Source: Silene conica (taxonomy: Eukaryota; Streptophyta; Magnoliopsida; Caryophyllales; Caryophyllaceae). Taken from it: DNA of 64,000 nucleotides. A model generated the notes under the pieces. It did no database searches. It was not told the DNA's origin and worked only from the letters and a program-made list of their open reading frames with translations. The position numbers were made by a program, and so were the translations under genes. Positions 1-11,069 of this stretch are shown in pieces; position 1 is the stretch's first letter; the number at the start of each line of letters is the position of its first letter. Where the stretch lies: the NCBI GenBank assembly GCA_029255685.2, contig CM055312.2:14408649-14472648 (forward strand), read 5' to 3'.

Positions 1-297
1 ACGATTATCATACACGGCTCTCAACCGACTTCATAAACAAATAGGAAGGAGAGCCGGTTTCCCTACTGGTTACCCAGTCGGGGGGTCTTTCAATCCAATT
101 ATTTATGAAACCGAACAAAGAGTCATCCAATGCCTTGGATGATTTAACCTCGCTTAAATAAACATCAACAACTTGACATGCATATCTGAGACTGTACCAT
201 CATCTAGGCAAGCAGATAAACATCTATAACTCATCATGCATGTCTGACACTGCACCATCATCTAGGCAAGCAGATACACATCCATAACACTAGCAAT

Positions 298-786
298 GGG
301 TCCAGAGGTGAGCTTAACACATATCCCATTACTACACTATGTCGGGTCCAGAGGTGAGCTTAACACATACCCCGACATACAATTCAAGTAAAGGGTCCAG
401 AGGTGAGCTTAACACATATCCCTAAACTTACACAACATGAAAAGGGTCCAGAGGTGAGCTTAACACATATCCCTAGTCATCCAAAAGCAACGGGTCCAGA
501 GGTGAGCTTAACACATATCCCGATTCTACAAACAAGTACTGGGTCCAGAGGTGAGCTTAACACATATCCCAATACACAGCTACCGCACAACGGGTCCAGA
601 GGTGAGCTTAACACATATCCCGTGCACGACAACCGATCACGTGTCAGGTCCAGAGGTGAGCTTAACACATATCCTGACACGCCCAAGCAAAACACGTAAC
701 GGGTCCAGAGGTGAGCTTAACACATATCCCGTCACGCGACATATAAAACACATGGTGGGTCCAGAGGTGAGCTTAACACATATCCC
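298..786. repeat. Array of 10 hairpin-forming repeats in the LTR, first copy
   Basis: Ten copies of a 30-nt core (starts 298, 344, 393, 444, 492, 541, 592, 646, 701, 757) are separated by 16-25 nt of variable sequence. Inside the core, GTG and CAC bracket the 7-nt loop AGCTTAA. The core ends (GGG...CCC) extend into flanks that differ between copies yet stay complementary: AATGGG/CCCATT, TGTCGGG/CCCGACA, CGTGTCAGG/CCTGACACG, TGGTGGG/CCCACCA. See the finding on covariation. Confidence 0.85.
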
Positions 787-1084
787 ACCACGCGACAAAC
801 AAAATACCCACTAACATCCAAGGTAGAAACTAACCTATAGTTCTAACTTCTTAAACCTCTAACCAACATACAATTGATTCCGGGAACTAGGACGAGGGAG
901 AGCCGGTTTCCCTTTCGGTTACCCGACCGGGGGGTCTCTATCCTCACTTCATTCCCGAACCCAATATAACGTTGCCCGTACACCGGGGACCTCAGATACA
1001 TGTCACAAGTATACAAAACGAGTTTCAAACAAAACCGATCAACCGTTTAAAAGTTGCGATCGAAACACAAATAAAAACCACCAG

Positions 1085-1485
1085 GGGTCCCCAGCCGGTC
1101 GGCAGGCAGCCGGTCGGCCGGCTGGTGACCTCTCAAATTTCCTTTTCTCTTTAAACCGAGAGAACACCAAGAAAGGGTTCCCAGCCGGTCGGCAGGCAGC
1201 CGGTCGGCCGGCTGGGAAGACCTTTCCCAAAGCCTTCAAACAACGTATCCAAACCCATAAGTACCCCCAGCCGGCTGGCAGGCGGCCGGTCTACCGGCTG
1301 GGGCCCCTTCTACTTAGGTCCTTCGCAATAAAAGCACAAGAAAGAATGACTACCAGCCGGTCGGCAGGCGGCCGGTCGGCCGGCTGGCAGTCCTAAGCCA
1401 ATTTTCCAAAAATGCGAGAAAAGCACCTAAATGCTCTCCCAGCCGGTCGACCGGCGGCCGGTCGGTCAACCGGCTCAGAGAGCCT
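1085..1485. repeat. Array of 5 GC-rich hairpins in the LTR, first copy
   Basis: Five units near 1087-1130, 1178-1218, 1264-1303, 1348-1392 and 1433-1483 each have CAGCCGG and CCGGCTG (CCGGCTC in the fifth) as stem arms around a variable GC-rich loop rich in CGGTCGG. The outer flanks are complementary and differ between units: TTCCCAG/CTGGGAA, CCCCAG/CTGGGG, GACT/AGTC, GCTCTC/GAGAGC. The spacers are ordinary AT-rich LTR sequence. Confidence 0.8.
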
Positions 1486-2439
1486 GTTCGCAAATTTCGT
1501 AATTTTCCAACAACACAAAACTTCACAAATCGACATGTAAACTTTAGAAATTACTACAAGTATGATTTGCCCAACAACATAATCATCAAATACCACTATC
1601 TTATCAGCATGTAATTCCCATAACAATCCTCAAACAATATTATTAAGTATCCGTCTGAACTTGAGAAAAAACTGAAAATCACATAAGAACAAATAACAAC
1701 ATCTTTAGGTATGAATTCTCCACATACTCGACATCCTAAACATGTTACTAAATCTTTGAATCAATATATAACAACAAAAATCAGAAACCCAAACAAGATT
1801 CACATCAAATATGCTAATATACACATAAAGGCCGAGTTTCTCATTATCGTCACCTTTAAGCTTATTCCGGCAGATGATCCTCCTCTACAATGTAAGAGTC
1901 CACGCCGGGATTGCCGAGACCAACTCCTATAACAAAGAAAACGGTTTAGAATCATCAAAAACGAATTAAAGGCAAAACAGCCCATTTTTCGAAGTTGACG
2001 AAATGAAAAACGAAAGTGATGGATGATTAGGAAATCGAACAAGGATTCCGAAAATGCTCTTACTTTTGCGTTTTGATGAACGGATGATGAAGAACTTTGC
2101 AAAAGAAGGAAGTAAGAATGGAGGTTTTGTGGTAAGTTGCTTTATAGTGGAAAAATGAAATGTTGAGGATGAAGGGGGTGATTATGTCGACATATGAGGT
2201 TTTAGGGGTTTAAGTACTTGTCCTTTCCGAAATAAATGAAACGGGCTAGGTTAACACAACGGGTTTTGTTGAGTCGGGTTACTTGTCAAGTTATATTCGT
2301 CTTAAGGACTTAAGGTTCTTAAGACGGATCCTATGATTTACTTTAAAATGAATCAACATTAAATATTAAAATATGACTTTATCCCGTAAACATAATTAAA
2401 ACCTTTAAAATACAATTTACGAAAAAGCGGGCTGTTACA

Positions 2440-4363
2440 ATCACCCAATCTTCAAAAAGTTTCGTCCTCGAAACTCGAAGGTAGAGGTAAGTACGAAAAC
2501 GACTCTAACGTTCAAAATATATCAAGCGGGTGATGTTAACCCAAAGCTTTATCCTTCAAAAAGGTTTTAAGAACAAAAGGTTTCAAGGCACAAGTCTTGT
2601 CAATGGATATCGAGATTCTCGTTACGTACTCAAGAGTCCATCATTCCAAATCTGAGACTAGTCCTCAAAATAAAATTAGTCAAAATTCTAAAATTACGTC
2701 GATTCGGGGTTGATGGGCACAGTACGGGTTATCAGACGTCTCCAATAACACGTTCTAGTGGCTATCAACACTGAAGTCTGCCAATTTGTAAAATATCCTG
2801 TTCTTCAAAATCAAGTTTTCTTCCAAATTAACCTTTATTTCTCAATTTTCGAAGAGTACAATGGTAACCATGACTAAAGTTGCTTCTAACGGGAGAGAAG
2901 CAGTTTCAACTCTTTAAAACAATTAAGCTTTTTCCCAAAAACAATGGATTTAAAGTCAACAATTGGGAAACAAGTTTCAAAACAGATGCTCGAGAGCGCG
3001 GAAACGGTCGCAGAGCTTATTTTTGATAGGAAGGGTTAGGGGTTCCAAGCCTCGCGCTGTAAGGATTCAAAAAGGAAGGGTCGAAGGAACGGAACGAATA
3101 AGTCGGAGGTTAAAGAAGACGGCAACCTTTGCCAAACATGGGCGCACTAACTGCTACATTCGCAATCGAAACATCCTTCCAACGGTCCCTAGTATATCCC
3201 AAAAGGCGATTCCAGTAACCTCAATGCTCACAATGGTTCGCGGTTCCTATTACCCCTATCTCATCCACAAAACAGGGCATTCCTCAACAAGAAGGTTTCC
3301 AAAACTCTGAATCGGAACTCTATGACCATAACAATGAATCCTCAAAACTCAAGATATAGCATTCACTACCCTCTAGCCTTAAATTCTGACCGTTAGGTCC
3401 TAGCAACCTATTTCGCAAGGTTCAACATCTTAAATTCCCCAAATTATAATCGCCATGAACATTCAACACAAGATCTCATTAAGGTAACAACTTCCAAATC
3501 AGGCACGTCTATGACGGGTCTTCATTACTAGTTCCTCAAAACGATTCGAATCCCATGGTTCCTCGAAGTCTGAAGCAACATCATCCTTTAAATGATTTAT
3601 TCCTCAATGTTGAGATAGCTCGTCCCAGATAGTTCCCAAATGACAATTCAACTACACTCTCAGACTACTCAACTCACGTGACACATCTACTAGACTGGTA
3701 TCATAGTCCACCATAATTATACTCCATCAACACGTTTCTGGACTTACATCTCTCGACAAATCATTCACTCTCAAACCGCTGATGTACCCTAAATTCCCTT
3801 TAAGTCCTTCAGTAGGTGAGTGCTAAGGTCCATTAAGTAACTAAAGGTCAACCGCTCAGTCACTTCCACAAGTTCTCGTATCTGTCCCAACGTTCTCACA
3901 CCGTTACTAACACTCTCGTTCCTCAACTTCGAATAGCTTTAGCTTGTCTCACTCAATTATCCGACAACGTCAGTCGCTTAAGCATATTCCTCAAATCCAT
4001 CTTTACTCTAAGTTCCTCGAGATCCTCAAATGGGTATTCCAAACTCATAATTATCCATGACTCGGCAAGATTCTCACACCTAAGTCTCAACTAAAGCCAC
4101 GTAAGACACTCTACTTAGCACCATTAACTCATCATTCACTTACTCTTCAAATTAGTAACATAACAACACTAGGGTTATCCAAAACATATACAATAAGCTC
4201 TTAAGGTTTCTCCCCGAGTAACGACATTCTCCAAATCACGGTTTACGGCAAATTGCAAGAGGTTTCCAAGTTCATCTATGGTAGGCTACCGCACAAGGTG
4301 TTTTAGGGGAAGCAAATTATCAGGTTGAGTAACAAGGAAATGAAAATAGATTCCAAAGAGGAA
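2440..4363 (-). other. Interior of the Gypsy element between gag and the 3' LTR, no recognised gene
   Basis: A full Gypsy element would have pol here. I see no protease, reverse transcriptase, RNase H, integrase or chromodomain motif on either strand. A 115-residue frame at 2963-3310 (+) runs against the element and has no recognisable domain. The part next to the LTR (2440-2470) reads, on the minus strand, GAAGATTGGGTGAT directly before TGTAACA, the expected place of the polypurine tract. Confidence 0.6.
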
Positions 4364-5620
4364 TTACCGGAATCTAAGGAAAGAGATTAAGATCTTAACG
4401 GCTACAAGTACCTCAACCGAAAATGAGATGGAAGGTGTGAACATACCAGTAGGCGGGGCAGGGTGAACTCCGGCCTCAGTCTGACTCTGAACAGCTCCGG
4501 CTCCACTGGTCTCAGCCTCTTGGTCAATAGTGACGGCTCTGCCGATGGAGGTCTTCCTCTCGGGGCATTCGAAGGATTTGTGTCCAGGCTTCTTGCAGGT
4601 GTAACATAGGTACGGATCACCGTCACAGGTAACTCTAGGATGAAGGTCCTTGTGGCACTTGAAACACTTCAGGGGTGCTTCTGTCGAGGGTTCCATGTCA
4701 CGATCCTGGGAGGCCTCAGCTCCGTTGGGTTCTCCCTTTCCTTGGGGGCACTGATTAGAGAGGTGTCCTCGCTCTCTGCAACGGTAGCAAACGCGTGGTC
4801 TACCACGGCGGTTATTGTCTGGCCCAACCGTAGTAGGTTGCACAAGGAACTGTGGGAGCTTTCCTCTTCCAGAAGGAGAGGAGGAGGAAGAAGGACTAAG
4901 AGGTCTCTTGCTTCGGCAGCTATGTAAAGGCGGGGGAGGAGGAGAGAAAACTCTAGCTCTCTCACAATAGATCTCATAAGGGTCCTCTGCTCGCAAGACA
5001 CTGTAGTAACTCTGGAAGTAAGAAGTCGGGTCGCCACTAGCTACACTCCTAGTCTCAGCATTAAGCTTGCTCCGAAACAGGTAAGCCTTGTCTTCTTCTC
5101 TCTCAACTAGCTGTGGAACGAAGTGAATCAGATCCTCAAATCGATTGGTGAAAGCTTGAACAGAAAGGGTTCCTTGGCGAAGGTTCAGGAACTCGGTCAT
5201 CTTATCTTGGCGAATGTCCCTATGGTAAAACCTCATGCCAAGAAGAGTCTTGAAACGGCTCCAAGTGAAAGTAGGGTCACGAGTAGCAGGGGCACTGATC
5301 GTCATCCACCAACTCCTGGCCTCACGGACTAAGAACTGTGATGCTACTCGGGTCTGATCCTCAGGTCGAACATCATAAATCATGAAATTCCTTTCCATGT
5401 CGAAGAACCAGGCAGTGAGGGTCGCAGCACTGGTTTCTCCATCGAATGTCTTGGCTGCATTCCTCCACATCTGAGTGATAGTCCAAGCAAATCCCCCAGG
5501 TTGGTTACTTCCCGAGGTTTGGGATGAAGAAGGAGGCACAGACGACCTAGCTATGCACTCCTGAAGAGTTTGAATGAGGGCTTGCGTCTCAGCATTCTCA
5601 TCATTGGTCGGCTCTGTCAT
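4364..5620 (-). CDS. Gag polyprotein of the Gypsy element
   Basis: This 418-residue frame opens with MTEPTNDENAE. Residues about 45-210 form a retrotransposon gag (capsid-like) domain with the typical W-rich stretch (AARSWW-type segment, here REARSWW) and a FYHRDIRQDKMTEF segment. Three CX2CX4HX4C zinc knuckles follow: CYRCRERGHLSNQC, CFKCHKDLHPRVTC and CYTCKKPGHKSFEC; three is more than the one or two usual in plant gags. The C-terminal tail is low in recognisable features and no pol frame follows. In the family, Gag packages the element RNA into virus-like particles in the cytoplasm. The frame is open from start to stop, consistent with the very young LTRs. Confidence 0.85.
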   Translation of the reverse strand: MTEPTNDENAETQALIQTLQECIARSSVPPSSSQTSGSNQPGGFAWTITQMWRNAAKTFDGETSAATLTAWFFDMERNFMIYDVRPEDQTRVASQFLVREARSWWMTISAPATRDPTFTWSRFKTLLGMRFYHRDIRQDKMTEFLNLRQGTLSVQAFTNRFEDLIHFVPQLVEREEDKAYLFRSKLNAETRSVASGDPTSYFQSYYSVLRAEDPYEIYCERARVFSPPPPPLHSCRSKRPLSPSSSSSPSGRGKLPQFLVQPTTVGPDNNRRGRPRVCYRCRERGHLSNQCPQGKGEPNGAEASQDRDMEPSTEAPLKCFKCHKDLHPRVTCDGDPYLCYTCKKPGHKSFECPERKTSIGRAVTIDQEAETSGAGAVQSQTEAGVHPAPPTGMFTPSISFSVEVLVAVKILISFLRFR

Positions 5621-5776
5621 TCTTCAGTCATAAGAGGGTAAACCGTTAGACGTATTCTTAACAAGGCACAAACAGACTACAATATAAATCCTTAGATCTA
5701 CCCATCTCTCATTCATTATTTGTTTATTTGGTCAAGTTAAGGTTGGGGGTCACATGAGTGCGTCGGGAGCAATAAT

Positions 5777-5788
5777 GCTCTGATACCA
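5777..5788 (-). promoter_or_regulatory. Primer-binding site (initiator Met tRNA) of the Gypsy element
   Basis: On the minus strand TGGTATCAGAGC starts two bases after the LTR end (TTTTACA). It matches the standard complement of the plant initiator methionine tRNA 3' end and fixes the element's orientation. Confidence 0.9.
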
Positions 5789-6572
5789 ACTGTAAAACCC
5801 CTCGCGAAAGCGGAAATATAAACACACAAAAGTACTAAAATTGCAGCGGAATTAAAACTTTTTCAAAAGATAAAAACAACATGCGAGAAGTCTTAGACTT
5901 AAACAGAAACTGAAACTGAAACCAAAATAGGTAAGTAACAGTTCTAAGTACGGAAATGAAATATATACAACAGCCGGGGATGGAACATCCCTACCGGCAC
6001 CAAAACAAAAGTGACAACTACGAGTCCAGCTAAACGATATAAGGTAAGTCATATGATGACAGCAGGATCATCACTCGCTAGCTCTCGTGAACCCATCTCC
6101 AACCTGCATGTACCTACATACATGAAAACATGTACGCCACAATCAGTGGGGAGTGACTAGAGTTCTCCTAGCCACCTTTTGTGACAACACGTAACATATA
6201 AAACAATACAGAATACTCCAACATATATCAACATGCGAAGTATAAACAACTCATCATCTGATCTCTTACTATCATACGATTATCATACACGGCTCTCAAC
6301 CGACTTCATAAACAAATAGGAAGGAGAGCCGGTTTCCCTACTGGTTACCCAGTCGGGGGGTCTTTCAATCCAATTATTTATGAAACCGAACAAAGAGTCA
6401 TCCAATGCCTTGGATGATTTAACCTCGCTTAAATAAACATCAACAACTTGACATGCATATCTGAGACTGTACCATCATCTAGGCAAGCAGATAAACATCT
6501 ATAACTCATCATGCATGTCTGACACTGCACCATCATCTAGGCAAGCAGATACACATCCATAACACTAGCAAT

Positions 6573-7061
6573 GGGTCCAGAGGTGAGCTTAACACATATC
6601 CCATTACTACACTATGTCGGGTCCAGAGGTGAGCTTAACACATACCCCGACATACAATTCAAGTAAAGGGTCCAGAGGTGAGCTTAACACATATCCCTAA
6701 ACTTACACAACATGAAAAGGGTCCAGAGGTGAGCTTAACACATATCCCTAGTCATCCAAAAGCAACGGGTCCAGAGGTGAGCTTAACACATATCCCGATT
6801 CTACAAACAAGTACTGGGTCCAGAGGTGAGCTTAACACATATCCCAATACACAGCTACCGCACAACGGGTCCAGAGGTGAGCTTAACACATATCCCGTGC
6901 ACGACAACCGATCACGTGTCAGGTCCAGAGGTGAGCTTAACACATATCCTGACACGCCCAAGCAAAACACGTAACGGGTCCAGAGGTGAGCTTAACACAT
7001 ATCCCGTCACGCGACATATAAAACACATGGTGGGTCCAGAGGTGAGCTTAACACATATCCC
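6573..7061. repeat. Array of 10 hairpin-forming repeats in the LTR, second copy
   Basis: This is the same array as 298-786, shifted by 6275 bp, with no difference noticed. As a product of retrotransposition it gives no independent evidence of covariation; the independent comparison is the array at 12931-13500. Confidence 0.85.
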
Positions 7062-7359
7062 ACCACGCGACAAACAAAATACCCACTAACATCCAAGGTA
7101 GAAACTAACCTATAGTTCTAACTTCTTAAACCTCTAACCAACATACAATTGATTCCGGGAACTAGGACGAGGGAGAGCCGGTTTCCCTTTCGGTTACCCG
7201 ACCGGGGGGTCTCTATCCTCACTTCATTCCCGAACCCAATATAACGTTGCCCGTACACCGGGGACCTCAGATACATGTCACAAGTATACAAAACGAGTTT
7301 CAAACAAAACCGATCAACCGTTTAAAAGTTGCGATCGAAACACAAATAAAAACCACCAG

Positions 7360-7760
7360 GGGTCCCCAGCCGGTCGGCAGGCAGCCGGTCGGCCGGCTGG
7401 TGACCTCTCAAATTTCCTTTTCTCTTTAAACCGAGAGAACACCAAGAAAGGGTTCCCAGCCGGTCGGCAGGCAGCCGGTCGGCCGGCTGGGAAGACCTTT
7501 CCCAAAGCCTTCAAACAACGTATCCAAACCCATAAGTACCCCCAGCCGGCTGGCAGGCGGCCGGTCTACCGGCTGGGGCCCCTTCTACTTAGGTCCTTCG
7601 CAATAAAAGCACAAGAAAGAATGACTACCAGCCGGTCGGCAGGCGGCCGGTCGGCCGGCTGGCAGTCCTAAGCCAATTTTCCAAAAATGCGAGAAAAGCA
7701 CCTAAATGCTCTCCCAGCCGGTCGACCGGCGGCCGGTCGGTCAACCGGCTCAGAGAGCCT
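7360..7760. repeat. Array of 5 GC-rich hairpins in the LTR, second copy
   Basis: This is the same array as 1085-1485, shifted by 6275 bp, with CAGCCGG/CCGGCTG stems and unit-specific complementary flanks. Confidence 0.8.
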
Positions 7761-8714
7761 GTTCGCAAATTTCGTAATTTTCCAACAACACAAAACTTCA
7801 CAAATCGACATGTAAACTTTAGAAATTACTACAAGTATGATTTGCCCAACAACATAATCATCAAATACCACTATCTTATCAGCATGTAATTCCCATAACA
7901 ATCCTCAAACAATATTATTAAGTATCCGTCTGAACTTGAGAAAAAACTGAAAATCACATAAGAACAAATAACAACATCTTTAGGTATGAATTCTCCACAT
8001 ACTCGACATCCTAAACATGTTACTAAATCTTTGAATCAATATATAACAACAAAAATCAGAAACCCAAACAAGATTCACATCAAATATGCTAATATACACA
8101 TAAAGGCCGAGTTTCTCATTATCGTCACCTTTAAGCTTATTCCGGCAGATGATCCTCCTCTACAATGTAAGAGTCCACGCCGGGATTGCCGAGACCAACT
8201 CCTATAACAAAGAAAACGGTTTAGAATCATCAAAAACGAATTAAAGGCAAAACAGCCCATTTTTCGAAGTTGACGAAATGAAAAACGAAAGTGATGGATG
8301 ATTAGGAAATCGAACAAGGATTCCGAAAATGCTCTTACTTTTGCGTTTTGATGAACGGATGATGAAGAACTTTGCAAAAGAAGGAAGTAAGAATGGAGGT
8401 TTTGTGGTAAGTTGCTTTATAGTGGAAAAATGAAATGTTGAGGATGAAGGGGGTGATTATGTCGACATATGAGGTTTTAGGGTTTTAAGTACTTGTCCTT
8501 TCCGAAATAAATGAAACGGGCTAGGTTAACACAACGGGTTTTGTTGAGTCGGGTTACTTGTCAAGTTATATTCGTCTTAAGGACTTAAGGTTCTTAAGAC
8601 GGATCCTATGATTTACTTTAAAATGAATCAACATTAAATATTAAAATATGACTTTATCCCGTAAACATAATTAAAACCTTTAAAATACAATTTACGAAAA
8701 AGCGGGCTGTTACA

Positions 8715-9311
8715 GTCTCTCCTACCAAGGGCGATGACGGTGATTCCTCATCGTCTGATAACGAGTCCGTCCCGGATGTCAAGCAATGGACCCGTCTCGA
8801 CGCCATTGTTAAGCAATGGATTTTCACCACTATCTCCCAAGACCTCCTACTTACTTTTCTTCAACCCGGTGCCACGGCGAAAACCTTATGGGACCGCATT
8901 CACGATATTTTTCGTGACAACAGACACACCCGCGCCGTTTCTCTTGAACGCCAGTTTTCGAATACCAAAATCGAAAACTTTGCCACAGCCTCGGCCTTCT
9001 GCCAAGCCCTCAAGACACTCGCCGACCAGTTGGCGAACGTCGGGTCTCTCGTGTCTAATGATCGACCAGTGCTCCAACTGGTCACCGGCTTGAATGACGG
9101 ATACAAAGGCGTCGCAACGATCATCCAACATAGCGACCCTCTACCCGAATTCTACAAAGCTCGGTCTATGCTCATTCTCGAAGAAACGAGCCACAACCCC
9201 ACCAAGGCCTCGGAAACTGCTCTCGTTGCTCACCAGTCTGGTTCTTCCTCTACCAAGGACGCATCCCGACAGTCCAATAACAACCGCAACAAGAACAATC
9301 GCGGTATTTGA
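8715..9311 (+). pseudogene. Copia gag fragment (UBN2-type)
   Basis: The frame reads like the copia gag family (UBN2_2-type): a stretch with LLTFLQPGATAKTLWDRI, then SLERQFSNTKIENF and QLVTGLNDGYKGVATII. This is the usual helix pattern of gag proteins that build cytoplasmic particles. The start of gag is missing because the Gypsy element is inserted just before 8715. It is part of a fossil. Confidence 0.7.
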
Positions 9312-11069
9312 AAGAAGGGCAAGAACAAGGAAAATCGTAACAACGATACTCGTCAAAGTACTGACGACAAATCTCCCAAGGCTGCTGCCCCTGTTACATG
9401 GACCCCTCGCATGGCCTTTTCTCCTTATGGGTCATGGGTTCCTGCTCAGTGGGCCTCACCACCGTGTCCGTACCCCACCAGCGGTTGGGCCCCCCCACAG
9501 GCTGCGTCTCCCTCGGCCGGCATCCTTGGCCCGCGCCCTGCTCAAGCTTTCGTTGCCTACCCATACGCAACCCCTGCTCAACCCTCGGCCAACTACACAC
9601 CGACGGACTTGGGCAACGCTTTTCAGGGAATGACGCTCGTACCCACTGCTGATCCCTGGTTTATGGATACATGAGCTAGCTCGCATATGGCGTCGGACTC
9701 AGTTAAACTCTCGTCTTATTCTACTTTGGGCTTACATCGCGATATTGTCGTCGGAAGTGGTCAACGTATCCCAATTAAAGGTCAAGGGCACGCTAAACTA
9801 CCCCCTCCCTTACCACCATTACGTCTCAATAATGTCTTACATGTCCCTCACATTGTTAAAAACCTCGTGTCAGTCCGTCGTTTTACAACCGATAACTCAG
9901 TATCTGTTGAATTTGATCCTCTCGGTTTTTCTGTGAACGACCTCAAGACGAGGAAACCGCTTCTGAGGTGTAATAGCAAAGGTGACCTTTACCCGCTTCA
10001 CCACACATCCGCCACAACAAAAACGCCCCAAGCCTACCTCGCCGAATCAACTACATGGCATGCTCGCTTGGCTCATCCGGGATTACCCGTTTTTAATAGT
10101 CTCTCAAATAAATTGCCATGTAACAATTTAAACAAACCTTTTTTTATCATGCTTGTGAGATTGGGAAACATATCAAATTACCATTTTATCCGTCTTTATC
10201 TCATACTACGAGTGCTTTTGATATTATTCATAGTGACCTTTGGACCTCCCCCGTGTCTAGCGGCCTTGGCCATCGTTACTACGTTCCTTTTCTCGATGAC
10301 TATACGAATTTTTTGTGGACATATCCTCTTAACAATAAATCCCAAGTCTACGACATATTTCAATCCTTTGACTAATTAATTCAAACACAATTCGAGAAAA
10401 ATATTAAAACCTTTCAATGTGATAATGGACGCGAATTTGATAACACCCCCTTCCTCGAACATTTCAAAAAAACTGGTACCCTATTTCGGTTCTCTTGCCC
10501 ACACACATCCTCTCAAAACGGTAAAGCTGAGCGGAAAATTCGCACCATCAATAACATGGTCCGAACTCTCCTCCTTCACGACAATTTACCGCCCTCCCTA
10601 TGGCCTCACGCCCCATCAACCGCCACCTACATTCACAATATCCTCCCTAGCAAAGTCACCCCTAACTCCACCCTACTTCGGCCCTATACAACCGGTCACC
10701 CCTCTACTCCCACCTACGGACTTTCGGTTGCCTTTGCTATCCCCACCTCCCCCCATCGAGCATTCACAAGCTTCGAGCTAGGTCCATTCCTTGTGTGTTC
10801 CTCGGGTATTCGTCTAATCATAGAGGTTTCAAGTGCCTTGACCGCACCTCTAAACGAATACGTATCCCGTCACGTTACATTCCACGAAACAATATTCCCC
10901 TACAAAAATGACCCCGAGTCTAGTAACCCGGACTATTCTTTCCTTGAATGTGACTCACACCCACTCCGTACCTACATGCTCCATCAATTAGCTGCTGCCC
11001 AGCCCCCTCCCACGGCCAGTACAGCCTCCCCCCGACCCCTGTGTCCCCCCATCACCTCATCAGACCCCC

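Larger units (their letters stand above)
1..2439 (-). repeat. 3' LTR of the Gypsy element (partial)
   Basis: This matches 6276-8714 at a constant offset of 6275 bp, ending ...CTGTTACA at 2439. Its first 485 bp lie outside the window. It contains an array of about 50-bp hairpin repeats (298-786), an array of GC-rich hairpins (1085-1485), two copies of a GAGAGCCGGTTTCCC box (near 50 and 897), and an inverted repeat CGTCTTAAG/CTTAAGACG near 2299-2327. The short frames in it are by-products of the repeats. Confidence 0.9.
1..8714 (-). mobile_element. Gypsy-type LTR element, non-autonomous (gag only), cut by the left window edge
   Basis: Two near-identical long repeats (1-2439 and 6276-8714; the full LTR is 5791-8714, 2924 bp) flank a 3.35-kb interior. 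Read on the minus strand, the LTR begins TGTAACA and ends TTTTACA. A 2-bp spacer and a TGGTATCAGAGC primer-binding site follow, then a gag frame. No protease, reverse transcriptase or integrase was recognised in the interior, so the element would need enzymes from a relative, like plant TR-GAG/LARD-type elements. By eye only about one substitution and no indel separates the two LTRs over 2439 bp, so insertion was very recent (inference: tens of thousands of years). It lies inside a copia gag region; the right flank starts GTCTC at 8715 and the left flank is outside the window. TGTAACA-type ends and the gag with zinc knuckles suggest the Tekay/Del chromovirus group, which is an inference. Confidence 0.85.
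5791..8714 (-). repeat. 5' LTR of the Gypsy element (complete, 2924 bp)
   Basis: It is bounded by TGTAAAACCCC on the plus strand at 5791 and CTGTTACA ending at 8714. The part from 6276 repeats 1-2439 almost base for base. It shares its ends and internal repeat layout with the solo LTR at 12216-15125, which is clearly diverged, so both belong to one family of different insertion ages. Confidence 0.9.

Noticed and set aside
298-786. Evenly spaced repeats resembling a CRISPR array
   Set aside because: The spacers pair with each other across the repeat, lie inside a plant LTR and are duplicated with it; there are no cas genes.
403-814. Open frames with repeated peptide GELNTYP/VSLTHIP
   Set aside because: They are translations of the hairpin repeat in different frames and are also open on the other strand, so not genes.
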